Positions 1-7,639 of a stretch of DNA of 15,642 nt are shown here, piece by piece (within the stretch, counting starts at the first letter, position 1; the number at the start of each line of letters is the position of its first letter). The translations under genes and the position numbers were made by a program. Location of the stretch: contig WHUX01000645.1 of the NCBI GenBank assembly GCA_015179025.1, positions 1 to 15,642 of the forward strand. Direction: 5' to 3'. Origin of the DNA: Terfezia claveryi (lineage: Eukaryota; Ascomycota; Pezizomycetes; Pezizales; Pezizaceae). Below the pieces are notes generated by a model that worked only from the letters and a program-made list of their open reading frames with translations, was not told where the DNA came from and did not search any database.

Positions 1-994
1 CGCGCTTTTTGGTAAAGCACTCGGATTCTGTGTGGTTGAGTCCTTTCCATCCTTTGCTGATGCAGTAGTCGCATCTTTTGCCATTATCTCCTTGATCGTC
101 CCCTGCCAGCTCCTGTTTGAGTACTACTGGGTTTTGTACCGAATCTCCAGCATTATCTCCTCTCCTTTTCCCCTTTTGCCTACCTGGGACGTATGTCTTG
201 AGATGAGTAGTGATATCGCCATAGGTAAGTCCACTCTTCATCTGGATATTTTCAATAAGAGTATTGTAGTAGGGCGGAAGAGTGGCTAGCAGAAACGTCC
301 CTTTGGCTTGGTCGTTTTTGCTTAAGCCTGTCAATATTGTTCCGAATTCTTTAAGGTCGTCTGGGATCGTTCCTCCCAGCATAGATCTCATGAATCCCCA
401 CTTTTTGTCGAACTCGCTAATATGTTCTTCGATTGAACTATTTCTATCGTCATAGCTGAGTTTGATGACTCCAATAAGTAGAGCTCCGAGTGTGGTGACA
501 GTCTTGCCTTCGAATTTGGCCTTCAGCTCTTTATAGGCTTCGTTAGCTGTTCTGGCTAGTCCGATGATATCTACAACCTCTTTCTCGCAATTTCTTTTCA
601 TTGTAAGGATTGCGAAGTTGTTGTCTTTCTTCCAGGCTTTAGCATCTGCATCTCTGGCTTTTCCGGTGGCTGTGGGATCTGGATCTTGGACATCTCCGGT
701 GACGATTTCCCATATTGTCTCATCTTTGTGTTCATAGCTGCTAAGCGTTTGCTCAATGGATAGTATCCACTGAGCATAGTCCTGTTGTCCGCTAAGCTTG
801 GGCTCGATCTTTGGGATTGATCGTTCTTTGGACATGGTTACTGGAGGTGGTGTTGGTGAATCTGGTGGTGGAGGAGGTGGAGTTCTTGCTCTTCGCCCTC
901 TTCTTCGTTGGACCTGAATGTTGACTGGGAGATTTGGATATTCGACTTCGTGCTCTGATTCGGTTTCTGGGGCTGGTCCTGCTGTGCTGCTCAT
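1..994 (-). CDS. Gag polyprotein of copia retrotransposon (partial, runs off left edge)
   Basis: The frame opens at the ATG at 994 (a TAA stop is immediately upstream) and stays open for 331 codons to the window edge. After a charged, Pro-rich N-terminus (six prolines in a row near residues 50-55) comes the copia gag core: LSGQQDYAQWILSIEQTL, then DDRNSSIEEHISEFDKKW and LLATLPPYYNTLIENIQ, patterns typical of the fungal/plant copia gag family (UBN2-type). Near residue 310 is a zinc knuckle, CDYC-x9-H-x4-C, which would bind element RNA in the virus-like particle. A second possible start is the Met of MSKERSIPKIEP at 835. The pol region should follow in the same frame outside the window. Codon use is A-rich and lacks the C-to-G skew of the host genes. 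Confidence 0.9.
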   Translation of the reverse strand, partial: MSSTAGPAPETESEHEVEYPNLPVNIQVQRRRGRRARTPPPPPPDSPTPPPVTMSKERSIPKIEPKLSGQQDYAQWILSIEQTLSSYEHKDETIWEIVTGDVQDPDPTATGKARDADAKAWKKDNNFAILTMKRNCEKEVVDIIGLARTANEAYKELKAKFEGKTVTTLGALLIGVIKLSYDDRNSSIEEHISEFDKKWGFMRSMLGGTIPDDLKEFGTILTGLSKNDQAKGTFLLATLPPYYNTLIENIQMKSGLTYGDITTHLKTYVPGRQKGKRRGDNAGDSVQNPVVLKQELAGDDQGDNGKRCDYCISKGWKGLNHTESECFTKKR

Positions 995-1447
995 TTAGAT
1001 GAGCGCTGGGTATATCTGGTCGAAGCTTATTAGTTGTCCTCGTACTGGATTCTTTGTCCAGTAGAGATGTTTCTGCTTCTTGGGTATCAAGGTCGGTTAA
1101 GAGATTTCCGAGCTCTTGATGGTTTCCTTTCGCTGCTATGCCTCGTTGTATAGCCCACTTTCGTAATTCCTGTTCTAGGTATTCGGTGTCTGACAGCGAT
1201 TCTCTTGGGTTGTGGTGATTCCTGAAGATTTATTTCCGGAGAGATTTTTGAAGAGTTGCTTGTTCTGACGGTTTATTTTCTTTGACCAGGATCGGTGTGT
1301 AGGCATATGCGGAGTTTCGCAGGGTTTCTTTATGTTGCAACGATAGGGCGGCCACGGCTTTTGGGCTTCTGCTTTCTGAACGGCAGTGTTACTGGGTTGG
1401 TACCACAGATATCTCAACTGTCTTTTGTTCTTATTGCTTTTTGCCTT
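995..1447 (-). other. Leader between primer-binding site and gag, with open frames
   Basis: The leader is unusually coding-like. An ATG lying inside the primer-binding site (1462) opens 95 codons ending at 1175, basic and in the same frame as gag. In another frame an ATG-less open stretch runs from 1229 into the gag start region (stop at 794-792). It contains YLEQELRKWAIQRGIAAKG followed by NHQELGNLLTDLD, which resembles a SAP/HeH helix-extension-helix motif. Either these are remnants of a longer N-terminal gag coding region that has been frameshifted, or a leader ORF. I see no splice pair that would join them cleanly. Function unknown. Confidence 0.4.
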
Positions 1448-1466
1448 GAGCGCCGGGCTCATAACC
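1448..1466 (-). other. Primer-binding site, half initiator tRNA-Met
   Basis: On the minus strand the bases directly after the LTR read GGTTATGAGCCCGGCGCTC. This is the reverse complement of the anticodon stem-loop of eukaryotic initiator tRNA-Met (GGGCTCATAACC core); the single A-to-G difference still allows G-U pairing. Priming by an internally cut half initiator tRNA, rather than by its 3' end, is established for Drosophila copia and yeast Ty5, so the site supports copia-type replication. Its position at the base after the LTR defines the LTR end. Confidence 0.8.
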
Positions 1467-1760
1467 TGTAAGATTACGAGGTTATGCAGCGAAGGAATCG
1501 TGAAGATAATTGATCGTGTATATTCAGAAGAGGAGAGATATCTAGATATCGCTATAGACTTATTGCTATGGTCCCAGTGCTCTGCTACAAAAGAGATGTT
1601 TTTCCCGCGTACTTTCTGGCTCTTTTATCCTTCGCGGTATTTGCCCAATTTGCCATATTCGGATCCTGACTTCATACCCTGTTCCGCCCAATTGGCCATT
1701 CTGGGATATCCTGCATTTCCCGTGATATCGGCTTATGCCACGTGAGAGTATTTTCCCACA
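1467..1760 (-). repeat. 5' long terminal repeat of the copia element
   Basis: The ~294-bp stretch begins on the minus strand with TGTGGGAAAATAC and ends with CTTACA, so it has the TG...CA (here TGT...ACA) ends of LTRs. The inner boundary is fixed well because a primer-binding site starts at the very next base. The outer boundary at 1760 rests only on the TGT end motif, so it may be off. Inside are a TATA-like GGATAAAAG (about 1621-1632, minus strand) suited to driving element transcription, and a perfect 14-bp palindrome GATATCTAGATATC (1537-1550). The second LTR is outside the window, so the repeat could not be confirmed by comparison. Confidence 0.65.
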
Positions 1761-2090
1761 AAAAGACGGATTACTCTGTTCAACGAAATTATATATAAAG
1801 CTGCCGCAATTTCCATCTACCAATGGCACCTTGATAAAATCCCATAACTGATTCTTAATCGCCACCACAAAAATCAGACTCTCTCCTTTTACGTCCGTGG
1901 CCGCGGTATTCATGTAAAGGTGGCATATATCCGTTGTGTCCTTTCGAGCCTGTTGAAACTCCCTCCGTATATTGCTTTCCTTGCACTCTGTTCCACCGCT
2001 GCGTGTGCTACCTCTCCGCTATGATCCATGACTGCTCCAATTGCTCCACAGAATCCTGCGGCTGTGCTCCACCCTTCTGCTGCATTCTAT
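1761..2090 (-). pseudogene. Possible coding remnant next to the LTR, unrecognised
   Basis: On the minus strand, an open frame from about 2020 down to the LTR border encodes a plausible globular sequence: RREFQQARKDTTDICHLY, then SLIFVVAIKNQLWDFIKV and PLVDGNCGSFIYNFVEQ, ending where the LTR begins; the frame then reads on into the LTR. A short ATG-started frame just upstream (MQQKGGAQPQDSVEQLEQ, then a stop) could be its beginning in another frame, which would imply one small frameshift near 2015-2025. A TAG acceptor-like end of a possible 60-nt intron precedes that ATG. I do not recognise the family. It could be a host gene interrupted by the element, an older mobile-element fragment, or chance. 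Confidence 0.3.
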
Positions 2091-2199
2091 ATTTGCACAG
2101 AGATGTTATGGAAAAGGAGGTTGATGCCTCAGAGGAATTTGAATACCTGTGGAGGAGAGAGCTTGTTGGAGCCTGCATTGGGCGGGGGTATTGATGGGG

Positions 2200-3028
2200 T
2201 GGGAGTTATGATATGAGTATAAGGAATTGGGAGGATGGATGGGGGGGAGATCGGGGCGGGTACTGGGAGCGGTACGGGAGGGATGAAGGGGAGGGTGAGT
2301 GGGGGTGGGGAGGCTGTTGGGGTGATGGATAAGCATACAGAGTTTGTGGCGGGGCTGGATTGGTGTTTGTTTGGGGGGAGGGGTGGGCGGCGAGTGCGGG
2401 AGGGTGTGGGGTAGTCTGGTTGGCACAAGCCCCCCGCAAAAGGTGTGGGATGCCAATCAGGTTGTGGCGGGATGAGGCGGTGAAGGAGTGGATAGGTAAG
2501 GGACTTTTAGAGGGGGGACGGGAGGGGGAGGGGAGGGGAGGGGAGGGGAGGGAAGGGATTATAACCGATGTGGAAGTAGTTTATTGATGTTTGGGTAACG
2601 CGGGAACTTTTGGAGTCGTCTGAAAATGTGATGTTGGGTCTCGATATTATCACTATTCCTCATGTGTCGGAGTTTCAAACATAAAATTCTAATGCAAAAC
2701 GTCCATGATGCACTCCACCCATCATAAAAAATTAAAAAATAAAAAAATCAAAAAAAATCCCACGTTATCAGTATTCTTGATTCTCAATACATTATGGTTG
2801 CATTTGATAGAGAAACTTTAAGTGAGGTATCGTTACATTCGGTATGCATTTTTGAGCTCGGATTGCACATATGTACATAAGTTGTGCAGTGCATAATATG
2901 CATTAATATGCATGAATGCACCTTAAATAAAACACCACAGCTATACGGTCTCCAATGCAATTCAACATTCCAATTGCACATAAGCCTGATTCCTGTTCTC
3001 TCCAATCGACCTCCCCCTCCTCTACACA
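2200..3028. other. Non-coding stretch: G-rich, then A/T-rich, upstream of GPI19
   Basis: No supported gene. From about 2200 to 2560 the plus strand is very G-rich; the minus-strand frames across it are only Pro/Ser-rich low-complexity readings and I do not count them as genes. From about 2580 to 2900 it turns A/T-rich, with an A-rich low-complexity run at about 2724-2757. At 2890-2920 the hexamer ATGCAT occurs twice within a run of alternating T/G/C/A steps. The last ~130 bases presumably hold the GPI19 promoter and leader; they are pyrimidine-rich just before the start codon. Confidence 0.5.
2511..2557 (+). repeat. Polypurine (GGGGA)n tract
   Basis: About 47 bases contain G runs of 3-6 separated by single A (or one C), including four consecutive GGGGA units. 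At least four G runs of three or more lie within 30 bases, so the plus strand fits the usual G-quadruplex pattern, and the polypurine/polypyrimidine strand bias is also compatible with triplex formation. It is probably a microsatellite. Confidence 0.7.
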
Positions 3029-4197
3029 ATGTCTTCTCCCGGAGACCACCGCCTCCGTGGCTCTCGGGACCACAAACTCCCGCACATCTACCAACAAAAT
3101 CTCAACCACCCGAGCTCTCCTCAGACTCCGAATATGACTCTTCCTCATCCTCTCCCACCTCCAACCGACCTCCTTCTTCTCCAACCTACCTCCTCTATCC
3201 CCCTTCTACAACGGCCGCCAACCCCCTCCCCAAGCCCAAGCCTAACCTCCCTCCTTCTCCCCACCGTACCCCCTCAGTACATACTCTCTCAGCTCCCCTT
3301 CCCTCGGCACACCTCTCCATTCCCCGGACCACTCCCCTCCGCCTCAGATACCGAATCAATCCTCACAGAGCTCGTGCAGCCCATCGGCAACTCCACCGCA
3401 CCTCTACAACGACCAATTCCGCTGGCCCCTCACCACCGACTCTTCCTCGCCTTCTCCTCCCACTTCGCCTCCCAAACCCTCGCGCGTCTCCGCGAGTCCC
3501 AACATACGAATACTACGGTTTCGTTCTCTACCTCATCAGCACGGTCTCCTTCCTAATGTACATCCTCTGGAGCTACTCCCCGCTCCAATGCTTCACGCAA
3601 TTGGAATCCACTACTACCCAAGCCGATGGTGGAGCTTAGCACTTCCAAGCTGGCTAGTAGTGGCGGTGGGGTGGATTTATGTCGCGCTGGCGGGATATAA
3701 TACGGGGTATCTCACGCCGGATCTAAACGCAGTGGAGGAGTGGTAGATGGGTGGCAAAGATTGCGGTGGTTAATTTGAGAAGGAGAGGGAGAAGGGAGGG
3801 AGAAGGAGGGACAAGGGAAGAGACAGAGAGAGGACTGGAAGAAATTATGGAATAAGGGACAGATGGGTTATAGATATACCTATTGGGGGGTCTGCGAGGT
3901 GCTCTATGGCGAGGGAAGGGAATTGGAGGAGTGGGAAGTGTATGGGATTGACTCTGGCTCCGGCTACCATGGCAATATGACGGCGAGGGGGGAAGACGTT
4001 AATTTGGAATGCGGGTACAGGGGCGATGGTCTAGGGATACTTGCTGGGATGGGAATGGTAACCACCAAGATGAGCGAGAGGAGTGGGTGAAGTTTAGAGA
4101 GCAGTTGAATTTGACTCAGAATCCGATGGGGCGGAGGAGCATTCTTGGGGAGGAATGGGGTGCTCCGGGCGAGGCGGGAAAGGGGGAGGAGAAGTAA
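3029..4197 (+). CDS. GPI19: PIG-P/Gpi19 subunit of GPI-GlcNAc transferase, with several frameshifts
   Basis: Gpi19/PIG-P is a small ER-membrane subunit of the enzyme that adds GlcNAc to phosphatidylinositol, the first step of GPI-anchor synthesis. From the ATG at 3029 a disordered Ser/Pro-rich N-terminus leads to RPPTPSPSPSLTSLL and then the PIG-P core: VPTYEYYGFVLYLISTVSF (first membrane helix, about 3500-3570), MLHAIGIHYYPSRWWSLAL (3588 on) and a second helix through GWIYVALAGYNTGYLTPDL. These are continuous in homology but lie in different frames: one base appears missing at the C run near 3575-3582, and further shifts lie near 3100-3200, 3480 and 3740-3860. The conserved tail (AKIAVV, WKKLWNKG, DIPIGG, GGVCEVLYGEGRE) is split over three frames to about 3925. 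Coding-like sequence then continues to a stop at 4197, though that tail extension is less certain. Confidence 0.8.
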
Positions 4198-4602
4198 GAA
4201 GAGGGGTCAGGTGGGAAGCAGCAAGGGAGGCGGTAATTTGAAGGTACTATAACTGTTTATATTGGTTTGCTTCTTGATTTTTCTCAGCATCAACGGACGG
4301 GAAAAATCGAGGTTACTGGCGTATTTTGGTCGGCTGGGGTTTGGGATATACCATTTTCGAAATTAACTCTATATTTCTTGATAGTATTTTCTCTTTTCTT
4401 CTTGGTGGTTGGTATAAGCTTCACACACGTGTTTACATTAAAGTCACTTTCTATAAGGTTTGAAGTCTACATCTTCACAAAAAGCAATAGTTTTGAAAGG
4501 TGGCCGTATTGAAGAAAAGAGAGGTAATTTGGTTATTAGCCCCTCATCGCTCTCACTATCACTTTCCACAACATTCCTCGACCATTCAAGGTCAAACACA
4601 TC
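4198..4602 (+). promoter_or_regulatory. Intergenic region, GPI19 end to next gene
   Basis: About 400 bases without a supported gene. It turns A/T-rich (4240-4520) with TATA-like stretches (TTTATATTGG near 4255, CTATATTTC near 4369) and then pyrimidine-rich just before the ATG at 4603, the composition seen before other starts in this window. It should contain the GPI19 3' end and the promoter of the downstream gene. Short frames here look like chance. Confidence 0.45.
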
Positions 4603-5604
4603 ATGAAGCCCACTCTCCACTCCCCACTATCCCTCTCCCTCCCCTCTTCCTCTTTCCCCTCCTCCCCCTCTCCGCTCCCGTGCCTGTGCCCAACTCCACG
4701 CCCTACAAATTTAGTTTCAACCTCCTCGGACTCAAGCCAGTGACGCTGTCCATCTCCCCCACCGCAATCCTCTCGCACTCGGAGCCCTTCCTGTACAAAA
4801 CCACTACCACACTCGCCGCGTACCGGGACCCCGAGGACTTCTCCCGCGAGCCCAACCGGCTGCTCGAGCATAGAAAGAACACCCAGGCCCACGTGGACCA
4901 GAATGGGGTCCCGTGGGCGAGGCCCCAGAGCCGGGGAGCGTGGATATGGAGAAGGTGCTGGATGAGAGGCATTATAGGAGGTATGAGGAGATGTTTAGGG
5001 ATGGGACGGTGGTGGTTGAGGTTGGGCCTGAGGGAGAGAGGAGACTGGTTTGGCGGATGTGTGGGAAGTAGAAGAGGATGTGAGGAAGGAGGGGGTAAAT
5101 AACAATAATAATGATGATGGTGGCGGGGGAGGTGGCGGGGAAGGACCAGATGATGGCTCTCGGGAGAATGAGAGTTCAGTTAGTGATAAGCCTGCCCCGA
5201 CTCCCACCGCCGCCGCAAACCCGTCGACCCAACCTACGGCACCGACATGCTCTCCCTCCTAGGCAAAAACAACGGCATGGAGAAAGACCCCTCTTCCGGA
5301 AAAACCACGTTTGAAAAGTACCTCGATGGGGAAATCGATACTTCGCAGCAGAGTATCTTCGGAAAGGACATTCCCCGGGAATATAGTGATGATGAGGCAG
5401 TGAGGGCAAGGTATGGATTAAGTTCTGCCCCGGCGAAGAAGAAGAAGATGGTTAGTGGTGAGGTGGTGAAGGAACGTCAATTGTGATGAGGCCCCGGAGA
5501 CGCCAGAGTGGAGGGATGAGGACTATGTGAGATTAGCGGGGTGTTTGGTGTTAAGGGATCAGGTTAGGGGGCCGTATAGGACAAAGATGCCGGGTTTGAG
5601 TTAG
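4603..5604 (+). CDS. Unrecognised conserved-looking protein, several frameshifts
   Basis: I do not recognise the family. Starting at the ATG at 4603 (CATCATGAAG), a hydrophobic Leu/Pro/Phe-rich N-terminus (LFLFPLLPLSAPVPVP) resembles a signal peptide or membrane anchor. It is followed by YKFSFNLLGLKPVTLSISP, EPNRLLEHRKNTQAHVDQNG and VPWARPQSR. The reading then moves to another frame (VDMEKVLDERHYRRYEEMF) at the GGGG run at 4933-4936, to a third (ADVWEVEEDVRKEG, with an Asn/Asp/Gly-rich linker) near 5050, to DMLSLLGKNNGMEKDPSSGK and FEKYLDGEIDTSQQSIFGKD from about 5230, and finally to EAPETPEWRDEDYVRLAGC near 5485, stopping at 5604. Three of the four later shifts fit a single missing base. The coding character in each segment is strong. 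It could be one gene or, less likely, two, with a boundary near 5190. Confidence 0.55.
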
Positions 5605-6002
5605 GGGATGTGGGGGATTTTTGTAGAACGGAAGGGAAGGCCATACTTGCCTCTAGAGAGCTCTTGCTGCGTGCACGCAAACAGACTCTGGTTCAAAGTG
5701 CTGAGCGAGGTGTAGATATAATTTCGTGGATAAGAAGATTCAGGGTAATTTGTTCAAAGCCGGTTTTATCGTCTGCAGAGTCTGTTTGTTGTTTATACTT
5801 CTTCTGACTATTTCGTATACTTTTCATATGTTGAGGCGGGTTATTGAAATAAAAAAAATACATACGAATATTCCAGGCGAGCCAGTCCTCAAACTCCCAT
5901 CAGAGCCAAATATAAACTTGTACAAACGCCCAAACGCCTCAACTAAACACCCCGCTTTAAAAACATGCAACGAAAGACCCACCATAATTTCCACAAACAA
6001 GA
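5605..6002. other. Convergent intergenic region
   Basis: About 400 bases between the 3' ends of the unrecognised plus-strand gene and minus-strand MDM12. It is moderately A/T-rich, with an A run (AAATAAAAAAAATAC near 5848-5862). It presumably holds both 3' UTRs and polyadenylation signals. I see no gene. Confidence 0.5.
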
Positions 6003-7393
6003 TCACAGTAAAAACGTCCACGTACTCGGAAACACAAACTCCTCCTCAAATATCCTCCTCACCTGCTCCAAGACAAACCGCTCTACCTTGCCCACATTCT
6101 TCAGCACCTGCTTCCCCTTCCCCTTCTCTCCAATCTCACTCTCCACCTTAATCTCCTTCAACATTCCCCCCTGGAACCTTGCTCCCATAGCCACCTCCCC
6201 CCCTGCACTACCTGGAATCGGACTCATGACTCCTCCTCCGGGGTATTCGCTTCGGACTCAGGCACCCCCGTGGTGGTAAAATTCGCAGGCAAATCCTCTG
6301 TAGCTTCTTCCTCTAGAAAGCAGAAATGAAGGCGCCGCCCTATCCACGCTAAACAAGCGACTCCGTCAAAGGCCATTCCCGTGACTACGAGCCGCACGGG
6401 GAGGGAGACGAAACTCCGGGCGGGGTAATCGAGGAGGAGCTCGGTGGTGAGTTCGATGCGGATGTCGCCGGCGTATTTTACCCGTGCGGTGATTTGGATG
6501 TCTGACGAGGCCCGAGGGCGGCGTGGTGGAGGGGGTGGAGCAGGGGTAGGAGAGCGAGGAGGGAGTCGTGGAGAGGAGCTTGGCGAGGGGAGTGAGGAGA
6601 GTGAGCTACTTGGGGATGAGGATGGTGAGGACCCTCCCCGCCGCCGCACATGGTGGTGGTCGTAGGAGTGCTGGTAGTGATGCGGTGATTGGAAAGGTAA
6701 AGGTGCAGTAGGCGTAGCTGCTCCGCTGAAACCGGACGACAGCGCAGAGTGGAAGAAGTGCAGATTGGAGGAAGTGGGGGTTGAGAACGGGAATAGTGGA
6801 GTGGAAACTCCGCCTTGCCGGAATGAATCTGAGGCAGACCTGAACCCTGCCATTCCTGGGCTGCGGTGTTGGGTATTATGGTGGTGTTGATGTGGGTATG
6901 GGTACATTTGATGCTGTGGATGTAGAGGCGGAGGAGGCGGAGGAGGAGGAGCTACCGGGGGAATCCCACTCCGTAAACCAACTGCCGCAGGAGGACTCTG
7001 CATTCTCATTAACCCAGTTCTATCCCCCCTCTCCCTCTCCCTCTCCTTATCATTCCTCAATCTCCTCCTCATCTCCCTCTCTAGCCCCAATCCCTCCTCA
7101 TCATCTTCAAACGCCATCTCCCCTTCTAACCCTCCATGCTCACCCCTACCTTCCACCTCCTCATCACTCTCATCATCATCCTCATAAAACTCCACAAACG
7201 GATCCCCAATACCCCGAATCTCTACATCTGGCGCAACGCTTCCAAAGTCGAAGGAGATGACTTCCACACTCTGGATGAACTTGGGGAGGGCGACGCACTG
7301 GAATTTATCGTGGATGAAGTCACGGATTTGAAGAGCTAGGGCGGCGCCGTCGGGCCCGGTAGTGAAGGCGTCCCAGTTGATGTCGATGGACAT
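6003..7393 (-). CDS. MDM12: Mdm12, ERMES complex subunit, one frameshift near the C-terminus
   Basis: Mdm12 is the soluble SMP-domain lipid-binding subunit of ERMES, the ER-mitochondria tether that carries phospholipid and maintains mitochondrial shape. The ATG at 7393 starts [20 protein letters not shown], the signature N-terminus, followed by [20 protein letters not shown] and [19 protein letters not shown]. Upstream in-frame codons exist (to 7507) but are not family-like. A long disordered insert is rich in acidic, Arg/Glu, Pro and His-containing stretches (about residues 70-300). The SMP domain then resumes: [39 protein letters not shown]. The original frame stops at 6224. The conserved C-terminus ([39 protein letters not shown], ending WTFLL at 6003) is in the frame expected after loss of one base, between about 6225 and 6290; a GGGGG run near 6268-6272 is a candidate site. 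Confidence 0.95.
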
Positions 7394-7639
7394 TGTTGTA
7401 GTGAGGCAAGACGGGTTGTTGACGTCGATGGATGTCAGGTTGTCAGGTTGAGGCAGAATGCAAATCAGCTGACTTGCATAGGAAAATGCAAGCGCATAAG
7501 CAAACAACAGGATATAATCTAACGGTATTAGAAATCTAAGCTACAAATCTACATCTGTAAGAGTGTCTACTGTATATACAATAAAATTTTTCTGGCACAA
7601 AGACCAACAGCAATCCCCGACGCCGGACCTTACACGCCA
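7394..7639 (-). promoter_or_regulatory. Spacer holding the MDM12 promoter and ligase 3' end
   Basis: Both flanking genes lie on the minus strand, so this ~245-bp spacer must contain the 3' end of the lipoate ligase gene and the promoter and leader of MDM12. A/T-rich TATA-like sequence (TTGTATATACAG on the minus strand, about 7570-7582) lies ~180 bases upstream of the MDM12 ATG. No other gene is seen. Confidence 0.4.

Larger units (their letters stand above)
1..1760 (-). mobile_element. Ty1/copia LTR retrotransposon, 5' portion (cut by window edge)
   Basis: The segment reads, on the minus strand, as the 5' end of a copia-type element: an LTR (1760 to 1467) with TGT...ACA ends, a primer-binding site directly after it, a ~450-nt leader, then an uninterrupted gag frame with a zinc knuckle reaching the left edge. 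Protease, integrase, reverse transcriptase and the 3' LTR would lie outside the window. The 5 bases flanking the LTR are AAAAG (1761-1765), which would be one copy of the target-site duplication; the partner copy is not visible. The gag frame has no stop or frameshift over 331 codons, suggesting a fairly young insertion. Age cannot be judged without the second LTR. Confidence 0.85.

Noticed and set aside
32..289. Plus-strand frame of 85 codons inside gag
   Set aside because: It starts at a non-ATG codon and lies opposite a well supported gag coding region.
1..1760. Repeat-induced point mutation (RIP) of the retrotransposon
   Set aside because: The gag frame is intact over 331 codons with many C-containing codons and no excess of new stops. 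RIP would be expected to create TAA/TAG codons.
2106..2456. Overlapping Pro-rich minus-strand frames of 77-116 codons
   Set aside because: They are low-complexity readings of a G-rich strand, all frames are open at once, and no domain or conserved pattern is visible.
6224..6290. A short intron joining the two MDM12 frames
   Set aside because: No donor and acceptor pair here gives the required phase; a single missing base, possibly at the G run near 6268, is simpler.
6892..7260. Plus-strand Ser/Pro/His-rich frame inside MDM12
   Set aside because: It is the antisense reading of the acidic and Pro-rich insert of Mdm12 and has no family-like sequence.
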